Origin: Aurantibrevibacter litoralis
GTDB taxonomy: Bacteria; Bacteroidota; Bacteroidia; Flavobacteriales; Flavobacteriaceae
Direction: 5' to 3'
Assembly (NCBI RefSeq): GCF_034651555.1
Contig: NZ_JAYEEQ010000021.1
Coordinates: 3,626-67,625 of the forward strand
Length of the DNA stretch: 64,000 nt
The translations under genes were made by a program, and so were the position numbers. A model generated the notes under the pieces. It saw only the letters and a list, made by a program, of their open reading frames with translations, searched no databases and was not told the DNA's origin. Shown here piece after piece: positions 52,499 through 61,603 of this stretch. Position 1 is the stretch's first letter; each line of letters opens with the position of its first letter.

Positions 52499-52747
52499 GG
52501 ATTTTAAATGTGGTAGTTGAAGTTGTTCTGGCAATTGCCTTAATTTTTTTCCTATTAATCATAGGTTTGTTTGGAAATGGCGATGAGAACTCGATTGGGC
52601 ATTGCCGTAACCGTTTAATTTTATGCGTCAATCCTAATATTGAATCTGATGAATTTGGATATAAATAGAAAAATGAATGAAGGCCGTTAGTTGAAGTTAA
52701 AGTTACTCACGGCCATATAAAAGTATGTTTATTGGATTGATGGAACA

Positions 52748-53386
52748 TCACTCCTGTGTAATACCCAGATAATCAATTACCTTTTCATAGGTCATTTTAG
52801 AAAAGTCCGGTTTATTTCCTTTTCCGGACAAAGTTTGACTGGGAATTAGAACATATCTGAATCTATCTGATGGGTTAAATAAAACATCCGGTTCATCATC
52901 ATTTCTTATATATCTTAGCTTAAGAGATCCAGCGCTAAAAAAGTAGGTAAACCTATGCGTAGTTGTTCCTCAGCTAATCGTTATAGGAAGCAAAGCTGCA
53001 TGGCTGGGTGGCCAAATTTCCGTTACGAAACGGGAGAAGCGTCCATAAACTAATAATGTGCCCGAATTGTAAAGGGCTTCATCCAATTCTGGAATAGCTA
53101 CCTCAAATTCGGCATAAGCGGTATAGCCATTCACCACAGCAACCTGACCCACAGGGCCAAACCAGTCTTATGCAATAATATTTGCGTTACCGTCTTGTCC
53201 GTCTTCCACATCTTGTCCGGTTTCGCCTTGAGATCCGGCTGGGCCTTGAATCCCCTGAGGACCTGCAATTCCTTGTGGACCTTCGGAGCCTGTATCACCA
53301 TATTTTGAACAAGCTCCAAAGCTCAATAAGAAAACAAGGGTTAATATTTTAAGATTTGTCATTGAATTTTTTGATGGATTTTTCAT
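52748..53386 (-). pseudogene. Collagen-like lipoprotein gene with two in-frame stop codons
   Basis: One continuous frame from the ATG at 53386 to TGA at 52748 is interrupted only by TAA (53168-53170) and TGA (52970-52972); no frameshift is needed. Segment one has a lipoprotein signal (LLSFGAC) and collagen-like GPQGIAGPQGIQGPAGSQ; segment two starts DWFGPVGQVAVVNGYTAYAE and segment three runs GTTTHRFTYFFSAG to KVIDYLGITQE, as in intact Bacteroidota relatives of this kind. Each stop is one base from a Ser (TCA) codon. Two nonsense changes with everything else intact suggest recent inactivation or base-calling errors. Confidence 0.78.
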
Positions 53387-53475
53387 GTTTATACAGGTTT
53401 AAAGTTGATATTAATAGTTAGTAAATTGCCGATTCTAGTATGAAAAAGGCGTTTGATACGGTTTTTTTATATTAC

Positions 53476-54588
53476 CTAATTAATGGGCATCATTAGGGTT
53501 TTACTTAGTTCTTTTGCGCGTTCAGCTATTTCTTTTTCTATCGCTTTCGTTTGTTGTTCATAATTTCTTCGGCATTCGCTTCCTTGTTGGTGCGGGGGAC
53601 AATTTTTTCTTTGTTCCCTGAGGCGGGCTATTTCTTCTTGTTTTCCTTTTAGCCACGAAACGATGTCATTAGCTCTTTCAATTCCAGACTGTAAATGGTA
53701 GTCAAAAGGGATTACCTTGTAATTTTTGGTATTGACACCCCACTCTTCAATTTTTTCAAGGTGAATTAGCTTCATAACCCCTTCCGGCATTTCTGTGATA
53801 GCTAAAAACTTTTGCTTTTTTTCCAGAACATCTTTAAATACCCCTACGCCAAAGCCCATGAGGGGAACACCGGTAGGGATTTGAGCTTCCTCTTTGGCAA
53901 ACCAAAAGGTCACTTCCTTTTGGCCCCCTTCAGCTAAAGTGTACTTGCCCCGATATGCTTCCAAAGGGCTATCCCTATCAACAACTACCGAATTGTCTTT
54001 AGCTGAGTTCAAAACCTCCAAACTTTTTAAATAGGTATCTGTAAGCACATCTGAAAAATTTAAGCCTGTGGGTGCCTTAAGACATAGTTTTCCTTCTTCG
54101 TTATGATTCAAAAAAAGCATTACATCGCTCTGGCTGTTACGTATTAGAAATTCAATAGTATAAGGACGTAAGTAAGGATTGTTTTTTACGGAACTAAACA
54201 GCGGGTTTTCGACGATGTCAGTGCCCGACACATAAATGGAATTGTCGTTACTGTTTACTTTGTAACGAATGGTTCCGGTATAACCATCCACATTAAAAAA
54301 CTGTTCTATTTCAAAATTAAACTTATAAACCCCACTCAAATCTGATGGATTTTCGGAAATTCCTGCCGGCATGTCGAAGTACTTCGTATCATCGAAGGGG
54401 GTGCCTTGTTCAACAATGGGCATGGTTTCAAATTTTCCATCGTGCCGCCATTGGATTTTCATCTCATGTATTTTATGACTAGCGGCTTCCCTTTGTTCGT
54501 CCGCAAAAGGATTGGGAATTACACCTGTAGTCATGGCCAAAGCTGAGACGCCGACTGCACCCAAAATAACTTTTACAATTGTTTTCAT
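53476..54588 (-). CDS. Hypothetical membrane-anchored protein
   Basis: 370 residues. An N-terminal hydrophobic segment (VKVILGAVGVSALAMTTGVI) is followed by a mostly beta soluble region (GVYKFNFEIEQFFNVDGYTGTIRYK) and a Lys/Glu-rich coiled coil at the end (QKEEIARLREQRKNCPP, KAIEKEIAERAKELSK). I do not recognise a family. Its ATG overlaps the OmpA-family stop by one base, so it is co-translated with that gene, and a joint envelope role is likely. Confidence 0.7.
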   Translation of the reverse strand: MKTIVKVILGAVGVSALAMTTGVIPNPFADEQREAASHKIHEMKIQWRHDGKFETMPIVEQGTPFDDTKYFDMPAGISENPSDLSGVYKFNFEIEQFFNVDGYTGTIRYKVNSNDNSIYVSGTDIVENPLFSSVKNNPYLRPYTIEFLIRNSQSDVMLFLNHNEEGKLCLKAPTGLNFSDVLTDTYLKSLEVLNSAKDNSVVVDRDSPLEAYRGKYTLAEGGQKEVTFWFAKEEAQIPTGVPLMGFGVGVFKDVLEKKQKFLAITEMPEGVMKLIHLEKIEEWGVNTKNYKVIPFDYHLQSGIERANDIVSWLKGKQEEIARLREQRKNCPPHQQGSECRRNYEQQTKAIEKEIAERAKELSKTLMMPIN

Positions 54589-55868
54589 TATGGAATGGGT
54601 TGAAATTCAACTCTTCTGTTTTGTGCCTTTCCTTCGGTGGTGGTATTGTCTGCAATGGGTTCATTTTCACCCCGTCCCTGATACATTAACCTATTCTTGT
54701 CAACACCCATATTGTCCGTAAAATAGTGCATCACTGATGCGGCTCTAGATTTGGAAAGGGTCATGTTTTTTACTGCGTCCCCATCACTATCGGTATGTCC
54801 TATTATATTTATTCTGATATTGGGATCTTCTTGTAGCACCTTCCCAATTTTGTTAAGGATTTCGAAGGATTCTTTTTTAATAATATCAGAACCGGAATCG
54901 AAAACAATTTGTTGGGTTGTAAAACCCCCTTTTAAGATTTTGGATCGGATATCTTCACCTTCCTCGGTTATTTTTATTTTGGAAATAGCTACGATATGAT
55001 TCTCTTTTGCGGTTGTACCTTTTAAGTAGAATTGAATATAATTTCCAAAGTTGGAAGCAAGAAATGAGGGAAGGTCAATGGTTTTTTCGTTGTCTATAAA
55101 CACTCTTAATCTTGAACCGTTTACCACAATGGCAAAATGGGTAGTCGTATTTAGTTTCTCTACCATTTTAAAGGGTATTTTGTTGTCGATCTTGGGCGTT
55201 ATTTTTCCCCAATTTTGAACCTGTAATTGATTTGGGATTTCGGACCCTTTCCATAGTGAGAAGCCAAATTTGGCCCCCTGTTGTGGTTTGTTCAATGTTT
55301 TTTCGCCGGAGAATATCAAACCGAATTCAGACCCTGCAAGTCCCTTATATTCCAGATTTTCGGTGATAAGATCAAACTCTAGAGCATAATTTTCCTGAAG
55401 TTTTGAAATTTTAGCGATATAATTGCCATTTGGGTTCAGTTTCAAGGCTTTTTCTGAGCCAACCATAATAATTTCCCCTCCGGAGTTCGTTTCCCAGTGC
55501 GCAGGGAAATCCCCTTTTGTATCCTTGACAAAGTTTTCATAAAATAACACTTCACCCTCTGGAAAAAACTGACTTCCGGTACTTATTTTGGAATCCGATT
55601 CAGTGGTAGGGGAACCCGGTTTTTCTAATTTCTCAGAAATTTCGTTTTTATTCTTTTGAGAGGTATTTTTGTCGGAATCTTTTTTGTCCGATTCAAATAC
55701 TTCATCCAGAACTTCGTCGGTTTTTTTTGCTGTTTCTTTTTCTACGCGCCTTTCTACGGTGCGCTCGGCAGATTTTTCAGCTTTCTTTTTTATTTTGTTT
55801 AAAATTTGGGCGTTGGCAAAAGACATGCTCAACAGGGTAATAAACAATAAAAGGTGTTTTGTTTTCAT
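54588..55868 (-). CDS. OmpA-family peptidoglycan-binding protein with a lectin-like domain
   Basis: 426 residues. Signal peptide MKTKHLLLFITLLSMSFANA; a highly charged helix (KKKAEKSAERTVERRVEKET); a beta-rich domain at about 100-300 resembling concanavalin/LamG folds; and the C-terminal OmpA domain with INIIGHTDSDGDAVKNMTLSKSRA and NRRVEF. The OmpA domain binds peptidoglycan, so the protein probably bridges outer layers to the wall. It overlaps the next gene (370-residue protein) and lies 11 bases downstream of a lipoprotein gene. Confidence 0.85.
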   Translation of the reverse strand: MKTKHLLLFITLLSMSFANAQILNKIKKKAEKSAERTVERRVEKETAKKTDEVLDEVFESDKKDSDKNTSQKNKNEISEKLEKPGSPTTESDSKISTGSQFFPEGEVLFYENFVKDTKGDFPAHWETNSGGEIIMVGSEKALKLNPNGNYIAKISKLQENYALEFDLITENLEYKGLAGSEFGLIFSGEKTLNKPQQGAKFGFSLWKGSEIPNQLQVQNWGKITPKIDNKIPFKMVEKLNTTTHFAIVVNGSRLRVFIDNEKTIDLPSFLASNFGNYIQFYLKGTTAKENHIVAISKIKITEEGEDIRSKILKGGFTTQQIVFDSGSDIIKKESFEILNKIGKVLQEDPNIRINIIGHTDSDGDAVKNMTLSKSRAASVMHYFTDNMGVDKNRLMYQGRGENEPIADNTTTEGKAQNRRVEFQPIP

Positions 55869-55879
55869 AATTCTTTATG

Positions 55880-56641
55880 TTAAAGGGTTCTGTTTTGGTA
55901 AGTAATATTGAGTTGAATTGGACTTCCGGTAAAATTGTATTCAACGACGCTAATATTATCATTCGCATCCCGGGAATTGACAACTTCAAAATCTTGAACA
56001 CCAAATTCATAATGATTGATTTGTTTTTGGTTGAAGAAATAAAACAAATGCCCGCTATTGAATAAAGCTAAATCAAATTGAAGTGCTATTTGAGGCACAA
56101 CATTTTTAAAAACCCCTGCATTTACGTCATCTAAGGTAATGGTAAGATTTGGATTTGGAAAAAAAGAACTTGAGTATAGATTGGGGTTATTTGAGGCATC
56201 AAGGCTTATCCCGAAAGTGTCACCATCAGTCAATGTATATGTATTTTCTGTAGTATTATATGAAACTGCAAAGGTTTCGGAATCGCCGCCTGTTTCATCA
56301 ATTATTGAAGATAGTTTTCCTGAGGAATTATAAACAAACGTCCTTATGGCGGGACCTCCTAAAAAACCCGAATTATCTACTCGGGTAATTTTACCATTGG
56401 TGTAACTATAGTTTTTTGTTCTGATACTGCCTTCCCTGTCGGTTAGTGTGATTCTAGAAATGGTGTTGTCTGTATTGTATTGAATGACAATAGTTTCATC
56501 ATTGTTCGGATTTGCAAAACCTGTTGCTTCTATTTCTGTAGGGAAATAGCCTTTTGGACCATTGTTAGAATCATCGTCATTGCTGCATGATACTGTGAAC
56601 AATGTTAAAAATAGTGATGTGATAATTTTGAGTGCTTTCAT
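55880..56641 (-). CDS. Surface lipoprotein (LES-type), paralogue of the next gene
   Basis: 253 residues. Signal peptide then lipobox Cys followed by S-N-D-D-D-S-N (FLTLFTVSCSNDDDS). A serine-plus-acidic run directly after the Cys is the lipoprotein export signal described for Bacteroidota surface lipoproteins. The rest is beta-rich with repeated NGKITRVDN- and SYNTTENTYT-like stretches as in RHS/YD-type repeats. Related to the gene at 56660 (same signal, similar length and layout). Function unknown. Confidence 0.75.
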   Translation of the reverse strand: MKALKIITSLFLTLFTVSCSNDDDSNNGPKGYFPTEIEATGFANPNNDETIVIQYNTDNTISRITLTDREGSIRTKNYSYTNGKITRVDNSGFLGGPAIRTFVYNSSGKLSSIIDETGGDSETFAVSYNTTENTYTLTDGDTFGISLDASNNPNLYSSSFFPNPNLTITLDDVNAGVFKNVVPQIALQFDLALFNSGHLFYFFNQKQINHYEFGVQDFEVVNSRDANDNISVVEYNFTGSPIQLNITYQNRTL

Positions 56642-56659
56642 AAGGATTTGAGTTTTATG

Positions 56660-57436
56660 TTATTGGAATTTGGTTTCGTAAGTGTAAGTTTTGATAGAAA
56701 ATATACTGGTTTCATCATTTACGTAGGTTGTTGTTGAACCTAAAAGACCTTGGGTATTTAAAATTTGTTCATTTCTGTAGTTTACTGTAATACCACCGGG
56801 CGTAAGCTCTTCAAAAGCACTATTAGTGTTTTGATTTGGAGAAATAAAATTAAAATCGCTGGCAAAACCCAAACCATTGAGCGTTTCATAAATAAGTATT
56901 GGTATGTAGATGTCAAAATTCTCAATCCCCTTGGAATTGTTATATTCGAAAGTGTGAACTGCTTCACTTGAAAAAAAGTAACCTTCAAAATTGTTAGCAT
57001 CATCAAAAAACCAAGTTCTATGTAAAGATGAATAGTTATTTTCTAAGGAATTATAGTTGATTTCAAAAGCGTTTATACTACCCTCAATATGTTCTTCTAT
57101 TTGAAATAATATATCCTGAGGGGTATATTGAAATTCTATGGTTCTTGAGGAACCTGATGGACTTTCTATACCAACTGCTGCCAATTTTTTGGTATCGTTA
57201 TAACTGCAAGCAAAACGAAATGTAGAATTATCTGCAAGCGTTTTTACCACGGTATTGATGGTGTTATCATTGTTATAATCTACAGTAAGCGTATAATTTG
57301 ATAGTGAAGATGCCGGATAAGTGACCTCTACTGTTTTGAGTAAACTGATTCTCACTTTATTTGAGTCATCATCATTGCTGCAAGCATTCAATATGAATAA
57401 ACTAACTAGGATAGTAATGAGGTGTTTTGGGTTCAT
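56660..57436 (-). CDS. Surface lipoprotein (LES-type), first of the pair
   Basis: 258 residues with signal MNPKHLITILVSLFILNAC and S-N-D-D-D-S-N after the Cys, again the LES pattern. The body has the same beta repeat style as its neighbour (NTVVKTLADNSTFRFACSYND; EINYNSLENNYSSL). The two genes lie 18 bases apart and probably arose by duplication followed by divergence. Preceded by three bases by a 51-codon frame. Confidence 0.75.
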   Translation of the reverse strand: MNPKHLITILVSLFILNACSNDDDSNKVRISLLKTVEVTYPASSLSNYTLTVDYNNDNTINTVVKTLADNSTFRFACSYNDTKKLAAVGIESPSGSSRTIEFQYTPQDILFQIEEHIEGSINAFEINYNSLENNYSSLHRTWFFDDANNFEGYFFSSEAVHTFEYNNSKGIENFDIYIPILIYETLNGLGFASDFNFISPNQNTNSAFEELTPGGITVNYRNEQILNTQGLLGSTTTYVNDETSIFSIKTYTYETKFQ

Positions 57437-57439
57437 AAA

Positions 57440-57595
57440 TCATTGTTTTTTAAAGGTGGTTGTTTTTAGAATTTTATTTTTATGTACAACATTTAACTCA
57501 TAGCTACCATCATCTAAATTGTCAATATTGAGTCGTATTTTTTGTGAAGGAATTTGATGTAAATAAGCCTCATAGTGAAACTTCCTTTTAGCCAT
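57440..57595 (-). CDS. Small basic hypothetical protein, first gene of the lipoprotein operon
   Basis: 51 residues, MAKRKFHYEAYLHQIPSQKI at the start and a Lys-rich end. It begins 29 bases after a perfect -7 box (57624-57631) and ends three bases before the 57436 gene. It has no signal peptide. It is too short for confident family assignment, but promoter, start and spacing support translation. Confidence 0.6.
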   Translation of the reverse strand: MAKRKFHYEAYLHQIPSQKIRLNIDNLDDGSYELNVVHKNKILKTTTFKKQ

Positions 57596-57623
57596 AGCAC
57601 TTTGTCAATTTTTTAGGATATAT

Positions 57624-57631
57624 CAAAATTA
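57624..57631 (-). promoter_or_regulatory. -7 element for the 57595-54588 gene series
   Basis: Minus strand TAATTTTG, perfect TAnnTTTG, 28 bases before the ATG at 57595. Confidence 0.6.
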
Positions 57632-57696
57632 TGATGATTCTAATGCCAGAACTTGTAATTATGTAACCAATGAATGGAATGATGTAACATCAATAA

Positions 57697-57723
57697 AAAA
57701 AGCCTCATTTATAGAGGCTTTTT
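57697..57723. terminator. Terminator after the hybrid sensor gene
   Basis: AAAAAGCCTC (57697-57706) with GAGGCTTTTT (57714-57723); functions from either side. Confidence 0.85.
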
Positions 57724-57743
57724 AAAAAGAAGTAAGCTGATTG

Positions 57744-60644
57744 CTACAATGATTTTTGGTACTCCGAAGGTGCCACTTTGTATAGCTCCTTAAAACATTT
57801 TGAGAAATAGAACAGGTCATTAAACCCAACACCATAAGCAATTTCAGAAATGGATAGCTTTTTGTTTTTCATTAAATCGGCGGCCGTCTTTAAGCGTTCG
57901 TTGCGCACAAACTCTGTAGCAGAAACGCCAAAAAGCGATTTTAGTTTTCTATGCAACTGCATTCGGCTTATGGCCATTTTACTTGCAAATAGCTCCGTAT
58001 TGAAATCCGGATTAGCAAATTCCTCTTGAAATACTTCCTGTAAGCGATTTATAAACCTTTCATCTACCGAATTAATCAAAATCCCTGTAGGTTTTAGAAT
58101 CAGTTCCTGACTATAATGTGCTTGCAGTTTTTTGCGTTCCTGAATTTGTTGTTTTACAGTAGCTTTTAAGACATCATGGCTAAAAGGTTTGGTCAGAAAA
58201 GCGTCGGCCGTGCTTTGTAAAGCTTCTAAATGTGTTCCTGCGGAAGTTTTTGCCGTCAATAAAACAATGGGAATAAAGGAGGTGAGTTCATTGTTTTTGA
58301 GTTGTTTTGAGAACTCAAAGCCATCCATTTCGGGCATCATGATGTCGGATACTATGCAATCAGGGATTTCTCTTTGTGCCATGACTAAGGCTTCTTTTCC
58401 ATTTGTGGCAAAAATCACTTTAAATTCTACTTCAAAAATGGAGGCAATAATAGTTCGTATTTCTGGATGATCATCTACAACTAATAAAATAGGTAAGTCC
58501 TGAGTGTTTTCTCCAGTTTCAATCGGCAGGTGATCAAACTCCCGGGGTGTAGTAGTAACAACCGCATGCTTCAAATTAGATCGTAGTGGAAGTGTCACTG
58601 TAAATGTGAGCTGATTACTGTTTAAGTTCGTATCGATTTTGCCTTCATAAAGCTGAACTAATTCCTTTACTAATGCCAAACCAATACCAGCACCATCATT
58701 ATTAGTGTTGCTTTGATAAAAACGTTCGAACAGTTTAGATACGTCATTTGGTGTTAAATCGCTACTCTTATTGCTTATAATTAATTGTAAATGAGCCTCT
58801 AATATTTTCGATTCAAAATGGATGCTTTCATTGGTATCGCCATATTTTAAAGCATTACTCAATAAATTGCTGACAATTTTTTCTATCACATCCTTATCAT
58901 AGAATAGAGGTGATGTGGTTTTTTCAATATGGACTACTAAAGGCTTTTGAACCTCTTTAGATTGATATTCAAAAGGAGAAACGAGACTTTCTAAAAAAGA
59001 AGATAAATTTCCCTGCTTTAAAATGAGTTGCAAACTGCCACTATCAATTTTGGAAAGTTCCAGCAATTGATCAACTAATTCCAACATACGATTGGAGTTG
59101 TTTTCTATCATATCCAATTGCGCTTTTTGTGAAGCATCTACATGTATTCTTAAATTTTGAACAGGGCTTTTAATTAAAGTTAAAGGTGTTCGGAATTCAT
59201 GGGAAATATTAGCAAAAAAGCGTGATTTTAAATCATTTAATTCTTTGATTTTCTTAGCGGTTTTCAGCTTATTGCTATAGATCCAATAAATAACAGCAAA
59301 TGCTATCAGAAGGAAAGCAACCAACCCTATGTAGACGAGTTTTTGTGTTTCCTTAACAGCATTTTCTGCCTTTAGAAGGGCAATTTCCTGTTCTTTTTTT
59401 TCGGTTTGGTATTTGGCTTCGATTTCCTGAAGACTTTTGGAATTCTCTAATATCGTTAAACTATCGGTTAATTGCTGATACTGTCTGGCAAAACTTAGAG
59501 CGGTTTTAAAATCTTTTTTTTGTTCGTAGGACTGAGATAGGAGCTTAAGAATTTGTGGACTATTGTAAGTAATATTCATATTCTCATAAATCTCCCATGC
59601 TTTTTGAAGATACGGGATGCTGATATCCGGTTGCTTCTCCAATCTCGAAATTTCGGCAAGATTTACAAGGCCATTGGCTTCCCAAAATTGATCGCCAGCT
59701 TCTAGCGCATAATCCAAAGATGCTTCAAAATAGTGCTTTGCTTCCCCATACTCTTTTAGCTTTAGGTAACCTGCCCCTATCCAATTCGTTATTATTGTTA
59801 ATTCATTTAAGTTACCTGCCGTTTTGTAGTATTGTAATGGGGCTCCTAGCTTGTTAATAGAAGCTCTGTATTGACCGCTGTTCCAAAGTAATTGTCCTAA
59901 TTTTACCATGATGTGGTTTTCTCCTTCTACATGCCCTAATGATTTAAATACAGAAGAACTTCTATTGAAGTACGTTTCTGCCTTGTCATAATTTTTTAGT
60001 CCCATGTAGATATTTCCGATGTTGGACAGGGCAGACGCAAGGGCAGTTTCCTGTTTGTCTTTGGCGTGAAAAATGGAGTCGACCTTTAGGTAATACATAA
60101 GCGCTTGCTCCATTTTATTTTCATAGAAAAAATCGTTCCCTAGTTTGTTGTAGATTTTATAAAGGTTTTCCCAATGATTTTCTTTTTTAGCCACCTCGAA
60201 GGCTTTAAAAGTTAGTTCTTTAGAAGCTTCAAAATGGCCCAGTTTTGTTTCCACACTGGCTAGCCGAATATAACAATCAACTATCTTTTTATTATCCATT
60301 GAGTTTTCTGCCAAACGAAGTGCTTCATGTAGGGTTTGGCTAACACTGTCCATTTTTGATTGATTGTAATAATAGGTAGCTTTATTCCACAGTGCGGCAT
60401 AAATACCTTTTTCATTATTTTCCGCCTTAAATGTCAAATACATTTTAGTATTGTAGAATTTAGCCGAGTCTGGTTTAGTATATAAATAGCGGTCAAACAA
60501 TTTTTGAAAGTGATCTATTTTTAAGCTGTCTTGTTTGTTGGTTTGGGAGAAAATAAAGGATGTTGAAAATAAGGACACCCAAATGAATATTTGGACTATA
60601 TGAGTTTGGATAATTCGATTCTTATATGGATACATTACCAGCAT
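57744..60644 (-). CDS. TPR hybrid sensor kinase / response regulator / AraC regulator (HTCS-like)
   Basis: About 966 residues from the ATG at 60644 (GTG 60662 and ATG 60635 are also possible). A signal peptide (IQTHIVQIFIWVSLFSTSFI) leads to about seven TPR units (80-380), a coiled coil, one membrane span near 425-447, a HisKA domain with the phosphoaccepting His in HEFRTP (about 483), HATPase (NLLSNALKYGD), a receiver with Asp in SDIMMPEMDG (about 766), and a C-terminal AraC domain (EIAYGVGFNDLFYFSKCFKELYKVAPSEY). All parts of a two-component pathway are in one protein. The sensor half is a TPR rather than the beta-propeller of glycan-sensing HTCS, so the signal is not obviously a sugar. The lipoprotein series 57595-54588 downstream is a candidate target. 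Confidence 0.9.
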   Translation of the reverse strand: MLVMYPYKNRIIQTHIVQIFIWVSLFSTSFIFSQTNKQDSLKIDHFQKLFDRYLYTKPDSAKFYNTKMYLTFKAENNEKGIYAALWNKATYYYNQSKMDSVSQTLHEALRLAENSMDNKKIVDCYIRLASVETKLGHFEASKELTFKAFEVAKKENHWENLYKIYNKLGNDFFYENKMEQALMYYLKVDSIFHAKDKQETALASALSNIGNIYMGLKNYDKAETYFNRSSSVFKSLGHVEGENHIMVKLGQLLWNSGQYRASINKLGAPLQYYKTAGNLNELTIITNWIGAGYLKLKEYGEAKHYFEASLDYALEAGDQFWEANGLVNLAEISRLEKQPDISIPYLQKAWEIYENMNITYNSPQILKLLSQSYEQKKDFKTALSFARQYQQLTDSLTILENSKSLQEIEAKYQTEKKEQEIALLKAENAVKETQKLVYIGLVAFLLIAFAVIYWIYSNKLKTAKKIKELNDLKSRFFANISHEFRTPLTLIKSPVQNLRIHVDASQKAQLDMIENNSNRMLELVDQLLELSKIDSGSLQLILKQGNLSSFLESLVSPFEYQSKEVQKPLVVHIEKTTSPLFYDKDVIEKIVSNLLSNALKYGDTNESIHFESKILEAHLQLIISNKSSDLTPNDVSKLFERFYQSNTNNDGAGIGLALVKELVQLYEGKIDTNLNSNQLTFTVTLPLRSNLKHAVVTTTPREFDHLPIETGENTQDLPILLVVDDHPEIRTIIASIFEVEFKVIFATNGKEALVMAQREIPDCIVSDIMMPEMDGFEFSKQLKNNELTSFIPIVLLTAKTSAGTHLEALQSTADAFLTKPFSHDVLKATVKQQIQERKKLQAHYSQELILKPTGILINSVDERFINRLQEVFQEEFANPDFNTELFASKMAISRMQLHRKLKSLFGVSATEFVRNERLKTAADLMKNKKLSISEIAYGVGFNDLFYFSKCFKELYKVAPSEYQKSL

Positions 60645-60658
60645 ATTAGAAAAATATA

Positions 60659-61258
60659 TCACAGGAAATCTAAAGATAATTGTTCGGGTAAAAGTTTAAA
60701 ACTTTTTCTGTGATATTTCGTTATTCCGTACGTTCTGATGGCTTCCCGATGCTCTAAAGTAGGATATCCTTTATTCTGTTTCCAATTATACATGGGGTAT
60801 TCCAGATGAATTGTTTCCATATACGCATCGCGATAGGTTTTGGCCAATACTGACGCCGCAGCGATACTCATAAATTGACTATCTCCTCTTACGATACATT
60901 GGTGCGCTATATTTTTATAGGGTTTAAAGCGATTACCATCTACAATAATAAGGGAAGCTTTTAAAGCTAGTAAGTCAATCGCTTTGTGCATGGCTAAAAT
61001 AGAGGCATTAAGGATGTTAATAGTATCAATCTCCTCCGGATACACATGCGCTACACCAAAAGTGAGAGCCGTGGCTTCAATAATAGGTTTCAAGGCGTTT
61101 CTTTTACTTTCGGACAGTTGTTTGGAATCGTTCAGTGTTGTATTTTCAAAACCTTCAGGTAAAATAAGCGCAGCAGCAGTAACGGGACCTGCCAAACAAC
61201 CACGGCCTGCTTCATCAGTGCCAATTTCCTGAGGCCATCTGTAAAAGGGCTTTAACAT
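60659..61258 (-). CDS. rnhB: Ribonuclease HII
   Basis: 199 residues. GTDEAGRGCLAGPVTAAALIL gives the catalytic D-E pair, and SIAAASVLAKTYRDAYM and NKGYPTLEHREAI are the other RNase HII patterns. It removes ribonucleotides and RNA primers from DNA. It lies upstream of the sensor gene with a 14-base gap, so they may share a promoter. Confidence 0.95.
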   Translation of the reverse strand: MLKPFYRWPQEIGTDEAGRGCLAGPVTAAALILPEGFENTTLNDSKQLSESKRNALKPIIEATALTFGVAHVYPEEIDTINILNASILAMHKAIDLLALKASLIIVDGNRFKPYKNIAHQCIVRGDSQFMSIAAASVLAKTYRDAYMETIHLEYPMYNWKQNKGYPTLEHREAIRTYGITKYHRKSFKLLPEQLSLDFL

Positions 61259-61603
61259 CTAAAATACTAATTAGTCCTGCTAAGGTAATAGAAATCAAGA
61301 TTATTCTACAGAATTCAAGACGGCAACGGAACTAGGAAAACTTTCACATTTCGTTACGAACAAAAAAATTAACTTTGTTCGTTTAAGTAGCGGTAATGAA
61401 ATGCCCAAACCCAACGTATTGTAGCACACATAAAGGCATTGTTATCGGTGTTGCATGTGTCCAATTAAAAACAGATTAAAAGTAACACATGAAACGAGCC
61501 ATGCCAAAAGGTATAACACACAGGAGAATGTTTATTGGCGAGTTATATTCCTTTGCTGAGCGCAGTCGAAGCATTACCGATTAAAAAAAACACATATAAA
61601 CAC
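61259..61603. other. Divergent rnhB/porin region with a mini-repeat
   Basis: The mini-repeat CTGAGCGCAGTCGAAG lies at 61556-61571 and resembles the sequence inserted in R2 (16598-16613). A TTG-started extension of the porin frame (61535) reads through it and is rejected. No perfect TAnnTTTG box was found here. Confidence 0.5.

Noticed and set aside
52486..52668. 60-codon plus-strand frame with a hydrophobic stretch
   Set aside because: It begins with a TTG inside the opposing gene's promoter and has no recognisable family; kept as unproven.
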